From Metarhizium brunneum (Eukaryota; Ascomycota; Sordariomycetes; Hypocreales; Clavicipitaceae): DNA of 64,000 nucleotides. Below, one piece after another: positions 22,944 to 34,901 of this stretch. The position numbers were made by a program, and so were the translations under genes. The stretch is taken from positions 1,860,001-1,924,000 of the forward strand of contig NC_089428.1 in NCBI RefSeq assembly GCF_013426205.1, in the 5' to 3' direction. Position 1 is the first letter of the stretch. Every line of letters begins with the position of its first letter. The notes beneath the pieces were generated by a model. The model saw only the letters and a program-made list of their open reading frames with translations. It ran no database searches and was not told where the DNA came from.

Positions 22944-25235
22944 ATGCGCTGCATCAACATTCTTTCTGTAGTCATTGCTGGCGTAGCCAGATTGACGGCT
23001 GCCGATTCCTCTGTCATGACTCCGGGATCTTCGGCCACTACCAGTCTCGGCACGACGCCAACCTCAACGGCTACTTGCAATCCCTGCGCCAAGATTAGTG
23101 CACATTGGGCAGAGCACAATAGGCAGAACAAGACGAGTAAGTGGATTCTTACTAGTTGCACCCTTTTGCGTACAGATGCCAGAATATACAAGCCTAGAAG
23201 AGCTTGACTTGAAGTAGGCATATTAACGTGTGTCCTCTTCGTTATTTAGCTCTTCCCACGGTCAAGGCGTCACTTGCCCACGAATGCCTTAAATCCGTAC
23301 CGCTAGGTCAACACGAAGCTGTGCAGCTGATTGATGCCATTGAACCTTATCTTGAGTGGCAGAGTGACGCGGCTTATAAGAAGGACCCTCCTGAATCGTA
23401 CTTTTATCCAGGCTTTGATATTTTTGGCAACCTAGCCAAGGTTCGGTCAAATGTACAAGCTGGAAAATATTCAAACGAGTTCGACTTTCAGACCGACCTT
23501 TATAAGCAGGTCTGGGCCCCAGGCCATGATGGCCATTTTTACTTTAAGCCCGACTTGTTGCATAGAGCCTTTCGTTGGTATCGTAATGTTTCGATTGTTT
23601 CTATTAGCGAGAATGGAGAGGCCTTGCCTACTATTAAGCTTCAGAGTAGGTTCAGGTATCAAGGAGGGGATATCGGACGAGTTGGCTAACAGATGTTCAG
23701 CCGACGTTCTTGCCAACCCAAAAACTGCCCAGGCTCTTACCAAGATCAATGGTATTAATGCAACCAAGTATATCGAGGACACTGCCAATGCTGCCAGCCT
23801 TTTCCATGACGCCGACGCATCCTACAACTCCATGTTTTGGTCGAAACCAACTGCTGCTAAAGGCAACGTTGGTGACTTCTTCGGCGCCTACAGCTTTTTG
23901 TTCTACCCTGGTGATACTACAAATCTAACGTACGCCAACGGTACAACTATAGAGGTAGAAAATAAGGCCGTGATCGATGGGAATATGACAGGCGTCGTTG
24001 ATGGACCTTCCATGTACAAAAGGTTTTGTTCCCCTCTTCCGCTTCAGCCTGCTGCAGCCTCCGCCAATACCAACACAACTATAAACACCATCACCAACGT
24101 TACTATTCCTGGCTATCCCACTCCTGTTATCATCTCCCCCGATCGCACTATCTCCGGCTACTATCTCAGCGGGCCGGGCCTTGATAATGTGGCCGTGATC
24201 TATTTACAGTCGTTCCCGGTGAGCAATTTCGCCGAGTTCCAGACTGCTATTAGCGACTTCTTACGAAAGGCCAAGGCCGCAGGCAAGACGAGGCTTATTA
24301 TCGATTTGCAGGGTAATAAAGGCGGTGCTGTTTTACTTGCTTATGATTTCTTCCGACAACTATTCCCGTCTATTGAACAGGACGGTATCTCCCGCTGGAA
24401 GCTAAGCAAGACTTTTGAGCACTTGCCCCGGGTCGTGTCTGAGCTTATCAAGGATATTGATCCTGCGACGGAGACCAATTTGGAGTTGCGTTCGCTATAC
24501 TATACCCCTTGGAGCTATCGACATAATCTAAACATCAGCAACCACAATTTTGAAAAGTTTGAGGAGAAATACTCTCCTCATACCTACAAAAATACCAATT
24601 ACAGCAACCTTATACGAATAAACGTTGGCGATCCCTTGACTACTACTAAGCTCTTGGGCATTGACATTTCTGGCTACGGTACACGCACCAACCTAACTCA
24701 GCCATTCGAGGCCGAAAATATCGTTCTTCTCCATGACGGTCTCTGCGAATCGAGTTGCAGTACAGTCTCTACATTACTCCGCCACCAAGGCGGTGTTAAA
24801 TCTATCGCCATGGGTGGACGTCCTAATCAGGGCCCCATGCAAGGCGTTGGCGGTGTCAAGGGAGCAGAAGGCCTTTATTTTAACCAGATCTATCAGTATA
24901 TTAATTCTGTGTCCCGTTTTACCACCAACAGCACTGTCAAGTCTGGGCTACAACGGTTTAAAACTTTACCAATGGAGCGTTCTGTTGCTGCTGGTATCAA
25001 CGCCCAGGACCAGATTCTACGCGATAACATCAATGATGGTATCCCTTCTCAGTATATTACTGAGAAGGCTGACTGTCGCTTATACTGGACTGCACCTATG
25101 ATTTCTGACGTCACCGAGATCTGGAAGTCGGCTGCTAACTCTGCTTTTAACGGGGCTAAATGTGCCTATGGCGGTATTTCTACGTCCAAGGCAAAGCGCG
25201 GAAACAAAGCTCCTCCCGTACACGGTCTCAACTAA
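22944..25235 (+). CDS. Secreted S41-family (CPAF-like / UstP-like) peptidase
   Basis: Exons 22944-23136, 23250-23645 and 23701-25235 join to 707 residues. Residues 1-20 are a signal peptide (RCINILSVVIAGVARLTA). After a Thr/Ser linker and a Cys motif (CNPCAKI) come the N-terminal domain and then the tail-specific protease fold: LPTIKLQ and ALTKINGINATKYIED (PDZ-like region), LIIDLQGNKGGAV and the nucleophile region LLHDGLCESSCSTVS. Many N-glycosylation sites are present. The second intron uses donor GTAGGT and acceptor TTCAG, the only pair restoring frame with family order. Related proteins occur in fungi as secreted proteins of unknown role, one (UstP) beside the ustiloxin RiPP cluster; no precursor-peptide gene with repeated cores is seen here. 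Downstream is AT-rich DNA. Confidence 0.85.
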
Positions 25236-27956
25236 ATAGCTTAATCTATAACCACTGATCGACAAATCCGACATTTAGGAGAACTTTGTCACCTGTCTCA
25301 CGGCATCACAAAGCACGCCTCTCAATAAATGATGTATTTCAAGTAGCCCGATTCTTTGCTGAACCATTTTCACTAGCAATTTGTAACTATCTTGTCTATA
25401 TTTGCGTATGTGCATATCTAACTGCCCGCCAAGTAATAAAATGAAACTGTCCGCGTTTAACCCCTTCCTTCTGCATTAAATGCCATCAAGCCTTTAAATA
25501 AAGAACGTAATACAACTTTAGACATGAAAGGAAGGCATAGATACCTAAGCAAAACATTCAGGCTACTTCAAAAGTCTATGGTGTCAGCCGTAGCTCACTC
25601 GGCCTTCGCCTGCATGAGACTGCTCCTCGGCGCGATGTCGTGACTTCCTTACAAAACTCAACAGATATAGTAGATTCAGTAGCTTTACAGTATTTCCCCG
25701 GCGTAGATTCTCCATCATTTCCTCCTCGACTTTGCGGCGAGGAAATTATGGCCAGTCATTGCTCACGGATCGCAACCGTTTCTCGTTTGACCTGTGATGC
25801 TAGCAGAATTATTATTAGCCAATTTCTTTTTTCGTTTTTACAAATCCATTCATGTTTTTCTCCTCCTCCCCTACTCAAAGTGCGGAGTGTTATAGTCGCC
25901 GTCAAAATTAGTGGTGTCGAAAACATACAACCCAAATGTAGGCATCTCTCCATCAGCGTTTCGCATTGGAACCAGGCCCAGAGGGGCAAATCATGTATCC
26001 TTCAAGTCAAATGGCCTCACGCGTTTCACGAGTCGATAAATTCGACGCCTATACCGTCGAATCCGATCGTAGAGGAGCCCAATCCGGCCCGTGACATTAG
26101 GAATCAGGTGTCGAACACTTGAATCACTCACACACCCTTATTCTTCGGATATTCTGCCGCGGTGCCTACTACCGCGCGGATTGGCGCATGCAGGGGCCCG
26201 AAGAGTCTTGTAGTCTTACAAGATGCTTGTTGTCATTGTCGACTAGCTAACCTAGCTGCAAGCTCTATGAAAAGGGGTCCTATCCAGTTGGCTAGCTTCC
26301 ACACACTGCCGAAATCGTCCGCTCGGGTTCGTGACAGAACCTACATATGTATCAAAGGGCTAGATACAGACTCTGAACCAGGTCGTAACACCCTAGCCTA
26401 TACTGGCCTCACCTGCGGACAGAATGTTACGCGTCTACAGCTCCGTAGCGAGAACCTTCCTATTATTAGTTAGTTTGGTAATGCATTCTAGGCTAGATAT
26501 TTCGTCCGCGATGATACTTACCATTTCGCGCCTGATGCTTTGGCCTCCTCCTCTGTCTATAAATAAACGTCTTATTAGAAGTCTGCTTGGTGTAAGATTC
26601 TGAATTACTTATAGTAGCTCTTACAGGTTTTTGATGATTCTATTGGCTTATTAGAAAGTACTCTGTTTTTTGTAGTATACTTACTTACTCGGTGAAAATT
26701 ACAGCGTAGGTGGTAGTCCTTCTCCTATATAATGATATTAGCTACCTATAAGCCAAATCCTTACAATATATAAGAGAATCGTACTCCGTAAGCCAGATTA
26801 TATGTACATTCAGTGGCCCAAAGTTCGATTTTTCTTGCCAATTTCATAGGTTGGCCCATCTATATAGCTCGTTAATTTACTGCGCTACGAATAGGATCAG
26901 TGCTAATTGGCATTGCTTACAGAGGGCACTTCTGGACACATGCATGTCTGCGCTAGTACTCCCGAAAGAGTAGCAAAAGTAACAAGAAGAGAAGTAGCTG
27001 ACAGCTTCATGATGATAGTTGGGTACAAATAGTAAGCAAGTATTTTAAGAAGACTTAGAAAGTATAGATTGTCAGTCAAGATATTGCGAGTAGTGTAATA
27101 CTAATTGCAACTTGTAGGCTACTTAGACATGTTTATAAAAGTTCTTATAAAACAAGATATATTAGAAAGCATAGCATTACTAGGATCTTACGCATGCAAT
27201 TATGGTCCTAGCTCGTTTTGCATCAGCGCATGACCAGCTGAATAACCTGGAATATCATGCTAATGTAGTACCTGACTAGATACAACCAGAGGTTTCTTCC
27301 TTGCCATGATGAATAAATAGTTTCAGAGTAGGTCGTGGCCATATTATATAGTGGAGACTTGATAAAGTTTAGGGACAATGCATAATAACTATACTACTTG
27401 CATAGATTTACCAGCTGCAAAAGCCTGGAAAATCATCATGCCAATCAGCATTAAAACCCACTTAGTTGAAACATATTGACTCGTAGAACTCGCAGCAGCA
27501 GAAGCTGGTGCCAGACACCAAAACAGTCACTTTTCGGAACGTCTAAACTAAAACCGCTTTAACCACTGTCTACCGTACTCGGAATCGCATACGTAGCCTC
27601 CTAGAAGCCCTCTATTTACGAGCCTTCTTTGCTGCCTTTTCAAACCGCTACGGACGTGGATTCACATCTTTGTCTTGTTAGAGTTCAGCCTCTCTTCAAT
27701 CTACTAGCTACTTTGTCAATTTGTCAAAGAGTTGGGCATGTCTCGAATGGTAAAGAGTGTGAAGCTGGATTTAGAGGAAGGGTAAGTGTCTTTTCAAATA
27801 AAGGGCCCCCGGTATCTAGCTGAATTACTACCTCTGGATTGAACGGCTAGATTCTTGGTTTCCAGAACGCAAAACATATAGGACTTGGCTCAAAAGCTAG
27901 TAATCTTATTAGATGCAGGAGAGAAACTCAAGCTAGGTCATATTACCAAGGCTGTC
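25236..27956. other. AT-rich gene-poor block
   Basis: About 2.7 kb with no supported gene. A 31-base stretch at 27509-27539 recurs with five differences at 41291. Composition fits RIP-altered repeats. Confidence 0.5.
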
Positions 27957-28240
27957 TCAGACTCCAACATGTAGCGCTTTAGCATGGTAGTGCTTTAATA
28001 GTTGAAAACAACATCTAGAGGTCAACTGGAGTGCATGCCTAAGATTCAAACGCATGCCAAAAGGGACAATATTGTGTTTATCGCAACACTCAATAAACTG
28101 CCTTGCGTGATGTGAGCCGTGGCCATTAAGAATCAGAGGACACCTTGCACGTTTCAACGTCTTGATGCTGGAGCCACGTTGGCCAAGATGCCCAGCCCTC
28201 GCTTTGGCGAAGAACTGTTCCTTGACCGCCCCATCTTTAG
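27957..28240 (-). pseudogene. Remnant of DDE (pogo/Fot1-type) transposase
   Basis: On the minus strand, 28157-27957 reads LILNGHGSHHARQFIECCDKH..IVPFGM and ends FQLLKHYHAKAL, the second catalytic-Asp region of DDE_1 transposases (usual form LILDGHGSH...HNIIPFCLPPH); the Asp itself is replaced by Asn here. About 50 bases upstream in another frame is WLQHQDVETCK, the usual preceding block. Only this 70-95 residue piece remains, with a frame change, so the element is dead. No terminal inverted repeats were found. The Asp-to-Asn change (GAC to AAC) is the kind a RIP transition makes. Confidence 0.75.
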
Positions 28241-28400
28241 CAACCAGACCTGCCGACGCACCCGAGAATACATTGACAGATATTCCTCAAATTAAACACC
28301 CAGCTCTCGAGTCAGTGTGCTCTGCATAGCGAAACGAGCAACCAATCCCTCTATATAACTCTATTCAACGCTACACCTACTCCATATCCAACAGACGTCA

Positions 28401-29633
28401 TCACCGCCCCAGGAGGGCCTTCATGGTAGAGCCCATGACGCCGGGATGAGGCACCAACACGGCACCCGCGTCCTCCAAAGCCCTCGCCTTCTCGGCGGCC
28501 GTCACATCCCCCGGCTTCAAAACAGCACCCGCATGGCCCATGACCTTGCCCCTCGGCGCCGTCTGTCCCGCCACCATGGCCACCACCGGCTTCGGGTTGG
28601 GCGTCGACCTCCTATACTCCCTAATCATCTCGGCCGCGCGCAGCTCCTGCTCGCCGCCAATCTCGCCAATCACAATAACGCCCTCCGTCTCTTCATGCTC
28701 AAACAATACCCGAAGGGAATCGACAATGGTCGTGCCTGGACCACGTCAGGACCACGTCAGGGTGAACACAAGGCAAAACGACTGCGCAACATACCTGGCA
28801 TGGGGTCGCCGCCCACGGCCACGACAAGACTCTGCCCCAGGCCGGCGGCGGTCGTGGCGCCCACCGCCTCGTAGCTCAGGGTGCCCGACTTGGACACGAT
28901 GCCCACGCAGCCCCGGGCGTACTGCCGGAAGGGCATGATGCCGACGCGGCACTGGCCCGGGGCGATGACGCCGGGGCAGTTGGGCCCCACGAGGCGCGAC
29001 CGGCTCTGCGTGCGAAGCACCTCCTGCACGCGGAGGAGGTCGTGGACGGGGATGTGCTCGGCGACGGACACGATGACGGGCACCTCGGCCTCGATGGCCT
29101 CGATGATGGCCCTGGCCGCGAAGGGGGCGGGCACAAAGACGGCGCTGACGTGCGGGTCGACCTGCTCCATGGCCTGTGGCTGGTCAATGAATGCCCTTGT
29201 TTGTTTGTTGGCGAGCGAGTTGGTGTGCTGGGAGTTAAGTACCTCTTTGACGGTTCCAAAGACGGGGAGGTCGAGGTGCGTCTGGCCGCCTTTGCCGGGC
29301 GAGACGCCGCCGACGACCTTTGTGCCGTAGCCAATCGTGTCTTTGGCGTTGGAAGTGGCCTGCCGCCAGTCAGCATCTCCCGCATGTGTAAATACATGGT
29401 GGTTCACCCCGTCGGTCGACATGCCGCTTGACCGGTGAAGCCTATGAGACATTAGCTTCGTGCTCGTATAGGCTTCCTCGAGACTCGCCTTGGTAGATGA
29501 CGCGCGTGTTGGAATTGATGTGTCGCAAGCTGTCTATCGTGCTGTCGTAGTCTGCAAGTCGTCGATGAGATGTGCAAAATGTTCTAGCTATGGCGTGGTG
29601 TTTGCCGAGCCGCAACGAGCTCCGTGACAACAT
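28401..29633 (-). CDS. Succinate-CoA ligase alpha chain, mitochondrial
   Basis: Minus strand. Secure exons: 29376-29243, 29173-28795 and 28735-28401. The first exon 29633-29489 gives a presequence (SLRLGKHHAIARTF) and TRVIYQ. The link from there to RQATSNAKD is uncertain: a 9-nt exon at 29441-29433 (FT of GFTG) between a GC-AG intron and a normal one is the best fit. Total 333 residues, the family size. Motifs: KVVGGVSPGKGGQTHL, LVGPNCPG, SKSGTLSYEA, GGDPMPG, EIGG and MGHAGAV with the phosphorylated His. The intron 29242-29174 (69 nt, no stop) would insert 23 residues into VKEAMEQVDP if retained. The chain carries CoA binding and phosphohistidine; its partner is a beta chain such as that at 5080. 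Confidence 0.85.
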
Positions 29634-30206
29634 GGTGCCGGTGCCAGTCCTCCTGGCGTGCCCTTCTGAGTGCTGAGGCTGAGAGTTGAGGGCAACAGCA
29701 GACGATGGAAATCGGGAGTTGCACGTAGCACCAACCTACGCGCACTACTGTTAATAAATGCTAAATGCACTTGTACGTGGCCTCCAATCCCACATGGACG
29801 TGAATTTGAACTTTGAAGCCGTCGAGGCGCGGGCCGGCTATACGGCCTCGGCAATAAAGAACCCCGCCATCACCGGCCGGCTACTTGGCGGCTGCTCAGC
29901 TTCGCTCGCACCAACCCAGATGGAAGCGGCTCACAACCTCGGTGTGTCTTTTCCTGTTGAGCAACGAGTCACCGGTTCAGCGAGGTGCCCGATGCGGCAA
30001 GTCACAATGGCCCAATTGGTCCAATTGACGTCTTCAACCTGCCAGGTGTTGCATCCGCCGCTCTCAATGACAGCTTGGCACATCCACTCACACCAGGCAC
30101 AAGTGCGACACCATGACATCTGGAGAATGCATGCTTCTATAAAAAACGCCAAGCACCAGATGTCTGGCATGTAGATGCAAAGCCCGTCCTCACTCTACTC
30201 TTTACT
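29634..30206. other. Intergenic region, no gene seen
   Basis: Upstream of the minus-strand alpha chain gene and downstream of the DUF1624 gene. Short frames here lack motifs. Confidence 0.5.
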
Positions 30207-31787
30207 CTAAAAGAAGCGCCAGATGGAATCTGGCCCTTTGGTGCTCTTGAACCGACTATACGCTCTGCACACCGGCCACAACACCAGCATCGTGACGGCA
30301 TAAAACCCAAAATACCCAAACAAATTATCAACCCCCCTCGTCTTCTCAGGATCCATCGGGTCGGCGACGCCCGTCTCGCGCCCCCATGCCGCCACGACGA
30401 GCGTCCCCGCCCCGAACAAAACCACCATGTGCACAATGTAAAAGAACAGCGCGCTCGTTCCGAAATCCAGCAGCATGCCGAAGCGCCTCGCCACCCGCGG
30501 CGGAACAGCAGTGAACAGCGCGAGAAGAAGCAGGTTCCCCGCCATGGTGAGCGCGAAAAAGGCCACGTCGGGCGGATACTTGACCACGTACAAGAAGGAC
30601 GCGGCCGAGGCCAGGTACTGGTTCTGGCCGGGACGGCGCTGCTGGTCGGGCGTCTGCAGGCACCGCTCGGACAGGTTGCCCAGATGGAGGACGCGCGTGA
30701 GCACGAAGAGGATGGAGAAGCACACGACCCCAAGAACGTGCCCGAGGACAAGGGCCCGGCGCGTCCACGGGCGTGCCGTCGTGACGCGCGCGTAGAGCAT
30801 GCCGAGCAGCGCAAACGAGAGCCACGCCAGCGGCGGAAAGCCCGACACCACGCGCGACTGCACGTCCATCATGACCCAGAACCAGACGCGAAGCAATGGG
30901 CTCGACGGACTGGAGCGTGTCGAAACGTCCTCTCTGCTGGGGGCGCAGACGCCGCCGTCGTCGCTGAGCCAGATGTTCCAGAAGATGGTGACCAGGCTCA
31001 ATACCGCCAACAAGACGTTGTGAATACTCCACGATAGATGGGCGCACCTCTCCGCAGTCGCCCGTGTATCGTCCCGCGCCCGGAGCAAGGGCCGTGTGAC
31101 GCCGTCATCATCCGCCGCCAACTCGTCGTCGTCTGTCCAGCCTTTTCCCACCCGTGCCATCGCCAGCGTCAGCCAACCCTCGGTCCTGTCCATGGCCAGC
31201 CACAGCAGCCCAGCGAGCAAGTAGTCCACGGCCAGCGAGAACAGCACCCCGTTCAGAAACCACACCCGGCCGCCCGTCATGACGAGCCCAAAGACGGCCG
31301 TAACGGCGGTCAGAACCGCGCACCGCACCGCAAAGTAGCGCGCCAGCCGCGCTGCCGACCATCCCAGCCTCGTGCGTGACCTGCCCAGGTACACGACGCC
31401 CATACCGAGGAGGAACGTGAATCCCGCGCCGCACAGGTGCGTCAGGGTGCGCACCGCGTACGCCGCCGTCGTGTTCCAACGCAGCACCGCTTGCCCGTCT
31501 GCCTCGGCGACTCGACCCGTCCCATGCTCCCACGTGTGTAGCGCGAGGGCCGCGTGGTCCAGGGCCATGACCATCATGAGCAGCCCGCGCAGCAGGTCCG
31601 GTGCCAGGACGCGGGCGCCGGCCGGTTTCGTCGGCGGTCTTGTGTCTGACGCTCGCGACGAGGCTGTATTGTATCCAGGGAACGAGTTGTACCCGTGGTC
31701 ATTTCCGCTGCCGTCTCTCTTCGGGGTTACATTGCAAGGGGTGCGCGGTCGATCCGGCGGCTCCCGAGAACCGTCTTGGCCTGCCAT
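30207..31787 (-). CDS. DUF1624 / HGSNAT-like multi-pass membrane acyltransferase
   Basis: Single exon, 526 residues from ATG 31787 (the frame stays open 7 codons further but without an ATG). After a 65-residue polar tail comes LAPDLLRGLLMMVMALDHAAL, the signature of the heparan-alpha-glucosaminide N-acetyltransferase catalytic family, then about ten hydrophobic helices: YLGRSRTRLGWSAARL loop, VAGFPPLAWLSFALLGMLY-like segment, HVLGVVCFSILFVL and FYIVHMVVLFGAGTL. A charged loop with DDDELAADDD sits near residue 225. Family members move acetyl groups across a membrane or acylate sugars; fungal members are uncharacterised. High GC, single exon, no sign of decay. Neighbours suggest no pathway. Confidence 0.85.
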   Translation of the reverse strand: MAGQDGSREPPDRPRTPCNVTPKRDGSGNDHGYNSFPGYNTASSRASDTRPPTKPAGARVLAPDLLRGLLMMVMALDHAALALHTWEHGTGRVAEADGQAVLRWNTTAAYAVRTLTHLCGAGFTFLLGMGVVYLGRSRTRLGWSAARLARYFAVRCAVLTAVTAVFGLVMTGGRVWFLNGVLFSLAVDYLLAGLLWLAMDRTEGWLTLAMARVGKGWTDDDELAADDDGVTRPLLRARDDTRATAERCAHLSWSIHNVLLAVLSLVTIFWNIWLSDDGGVCAPSREDVSTRSSPSSPLLRVWFWVMMDVQSRVVSGFPPLAWLSFALLGMLYARVTTARPWTRRALVLGHVLGVVCFSILFVLTRVLHLGNLSERCLQTPDQQRRPGQNQYLASAASFLYVVKYPPDVAFFALTMAGNLLLLALFTAVPPRVARRFGMLLDFGTSALFFYIVHMVVLFGAGTLVVAAWGRETGVADPMDPEKTRGVDNLFGYFGFYAVTMLVLWPVCRAYSRFKSTKGPDSIWRFF

Positions 31788-32399
31788 GGGTGCTGCGGCA
31801 CCGCTCAAGTTTATGCAAACTTCCGACGGGGATTAGGGTTGTAGGCGTAGAGAAGTTGACAAACCCATCCGGACAGGGTCGTATATAGACGTAGAGACGC
31901 TTTGCACACAAACGACGAGTGTTTCCGCCATTGTTTCTACACGGGACGTCTGCCGCTTTAAGCGTCTTTAGCCCGCGGATGAATGCAATTACTAGTTGCA
32001 TGGCGGGAATTCCGCCCAAACTCCGCAAGGTGTTGACGGCTTGAACAACCAACCAAACAAGCTGGACATGGAACCACTTAGCGACGCCTCCGCCAGGCTT
32101 TGATGCCCGCTAACGTTGGGGTGGCCGGGCTGTCGGGTCGTCGGCAAGAACAACGTGGTTTACGCTTGGTAATCTGTTCAAATCTGACGGGCCCGAAGTC
32201 TCCGGCGGTCTTTGATGTCCCGTCCACGGGTGGTTGTGATGCGGCGGAGTTTACCTAGCCTGGGCTAATTGCTTCCATGTTTCTTACCGTCGCAAGCCGT
32301 ACGTGTGCCGTCCCAGATTCACATGTAGCGTCACATTCTTTCGTTACCACGACGAAGGTGCGTCCAGATATGAACCAGGACACCATACTGAACAATGCA
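31788..32399. other. Intergenic region, no gene seen
   Basis: Lies upstream of the DUF1624 gene and downstream of the amidohydrolase gene. No coding signal or RNA gene. Confidence 0.5.
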
Positions 32400-33937
32400 T
32401 CATGAATAGCCGTGACCATTGCGCATGACTCGCGTCTCCCCTCTTGTACATCGTGATGCAGCGTGCATCCTGTCCCTCCACGACTTCTTAGCCCTCTCCA
32501 ACAACTCCTTGGAGCTCAAAACGTCCACCGCCACGCCGGCCAACCCCTTGCCAACCCTCACGGCATTCTCATAGGCATCTCTGGTTCTCGCCGCCTCGGC
32601 AAACTCGGGATTGTGTGGCCCTTGCCCTCCCGGGCCGGGTGTTATGAAAAACGCAGCACTCAAGCTGGGCATCGCGTAGCTCACGTCGCCCTGATCCGTG
32701 CTCGCCAACGTCGTGCCCCTAGCTTCGTCCAATTCTGCGTTTTCCAAAATCTTGTGCTCCGGGCGCAACGCGTTGAAATACCGCGTGAATGACTGCGCCA
32801 GCTCCTCGTTCGGGACGTGGTCTTTGTACGCGCCGCCCCTTGTGAGAACCATTCTCGCACCGGTTGCCGTGGCCCCTGCTTCGAAACAAGCATACACTTT
32901 CGCCCTGAGCTCCTCAAGGCGGGCCTGTGAACTGGCCCTCACGGCGAAATGTCCACAGGCGTACGCGGGAATAATGTTGGTTGCCACGCCGCCGTGAGCA
33001 ATGTACCCTTGAATAATGTCCCCAGGCATGTTTTGCTGACGGAGCATCGATACGTTATTGTATGCGGATACGAGTGCGTCTAGGGCGTTGATGCCAAGCC
33101 ACGGATTGGCAGCGGCATGTGCTTCTCGGCCGTAGTATTCCACTTTGAACCGCTCAATGGCCGTGGTGCGCATGCGCGCAGCGTCAGGCACAATGCCAGG
33201 GTGCGATATGAGACTGATGTCGACCCCATGGTCCGAGTATGCGCCCGCCTCCAGGAGACGAATCTTGCCGCCTTCGCCTACATGAGAAATATGTGAGGAG
33301 GCATGTCCGGCCTTGTTCACCGAGGGATATGCGTACCTTCTTCTGCGGGAGTTCCAAAGAGAACAATCTTGCCTGGTATTCCCTCGTCCTTGATTACTTG
33401 CGCGGCTGCAACTGCGCCGATTACCGAGGCGGTGGCAATTAGGTTGTGCCCGCATGCGTGCCCGATTCCAGGTAGGGAGTCTGAATCTCAGGGTCAGCAA
33501 GCACACGACCAAGATTGCGAGATGAACGTGCCCATTTCTGCGTTGAACGACACAACGGCGCCCTTGGCACCGCTGTCAAATACCGCAACCCATGCTGTCT
33601 TCAGCCCGTATGCTGAAGGTGTTACTTTCCACCCTGGCTGTCGCCTCATAAACGACGTTAGAGCTTCATGGGCAATGTATTCCTTGTATCCCAGTTCGGG
33701 GTTGTCATGAATCTTGATGTTGATGGGCCAAAATTCTTTGCCGACTTCAGCAGCGGCTTCACTGATGGCTTTCAGGAGCTTTGGTTCCGTCGCCGGACAA
33801 ATGCATTGGTCTGCGTCGGTAGAAATGACGACGAACCCGTCAACTTCATGCTCGGCAAAGCTGGCCATGTTGCTCACCGGGGTGGATTTGGCCAACCAGA
33901 CTATTCTGTATTCTGTGTGAGATGCTCCGTGGACCAT
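32400..33937 (-). CDS. M20D-family amidohydrolase (peptidase M20 domain)
   Basis: Exons 33937-33532, 33480-33337 and 33277-32400 give 475 residues; the internal ATG at 33868 is an alternative start. Motifs: IKIHDNPELGYKE, FNAEM then DSLPGIGHACGHNLIA with the metal-binding Cys and His, GTPAEEGEGG with the Glu pair, SHPG, YYGREAHAA, and GGQGPHNPEF with the last metal ligand. Such enzymes hydrolyse N-acyl amino acids, aminobenzoyl-glutamate or similar amides in the cytosol. To keep FNAEMD in frame the first intron must begin GCACGT, a GC-AG intron; otherwise the frame does not match. The second intron is normal. Divergent from the Zn2Cys6 gene at 34902, which may regulate it. Confidence 0.85.
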
Positions 33938-34901
33938 GGGGAGAAAAGTAGTTGGTCTGGTATCAATGTCTCACCTGGCGGCGCTATCCTCGGACGGATA
34001 AATCTCCGCCCGGATGTGCGTTCATACTTTGCGGCTGATTGATGGTGCGAGATAAGAGGGCACTGGACGACGAGTGGCAGAGTTGAGGCGGTTGCCGCAA
34101 AGGCCTTGGCACATGTATCAGTACCTCGGTACATAGACAAGGTCTGGTAGATGCGCAAGGCTGTCAATTGTCACCATGCAGCCGCTTCCCTGTTGGCTTC
34201 AGGCTGAGCCAGCACTTGGCATTGCCCCATGGCGTCGAGTCATGCACAGATTGACAGGCTAGCTGCAGTTAGGGCTGCAGCACGATGCAGCCAAATATCG
34301 GGGTCGTACTCTATCTGCGACGCCTGGACTCGGCAGTTGAGCGCCATTGTCGTGCAACCGATAATCGATTTCGAGAAGCCGTTCAGCCGTGAATCAAGGC
34401 ACCGGGTGTGGAACTCAATTGGCGAAACTGCACATCCCCGCCTGCAAAATGCGCACACGTGATGTAGCCAAATCGGTAGTGGTGCATATAGGCGACGACG
34501 GCCAGATGGAAGGAGCGGCTGGGGCGACGGCAAGGAAACCAGCAGGCGCCAAAGGGCGTTGTTGACCCTCAATTCGATGTCTGTGCTGCCCAGGTCCCTA
34601 CTCCCTTCAATGTTGAGCCACCAGACACATGCAGCCAGCGGCTCCACAGGTCAGCGGCAGATTCAATGTTCCTCGGACGTGCGACCGCCGACCACAAGAT
34701 CTGGTTCGGCACCCTAAGCCGCTGCTCCTCATCGACCCTCTCCGATTGCATCGAGATTGTGCCGTGGCAGTTGTCGTTGAATGAAGCTGTCTGCTTCGCG
34801 CGCCAGCCAGGGCGCCGACGGCCATTGATTCAACCCCGATCTTGACGTCGGCCTGGGGTTATTAGACCACGAACCAAGGAATTCGCATCCACAGCTTCAT
34901 C
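33938..34901. other. Divergent promoter region between amidohydrolase and Zn2Cys6 genes
   Basis: About 960 bases between two divergently read genes, with no supported gene of its own. The two genes could share control here. Confidence 0.5.

Noticed and set aside
22944..25235. Ustiloxin-like RiPP cluster
   Set aside because: Only the S41 peptidase is present; no repeat-core precursor, UstYa-like or tyrosinase gene in the window.
29758..30174. 138-codon plus-strand frame beside the alpha chain gene
   Set aside because: It lies in the upstream region, overlaps a frame on the other strand and has no motif.
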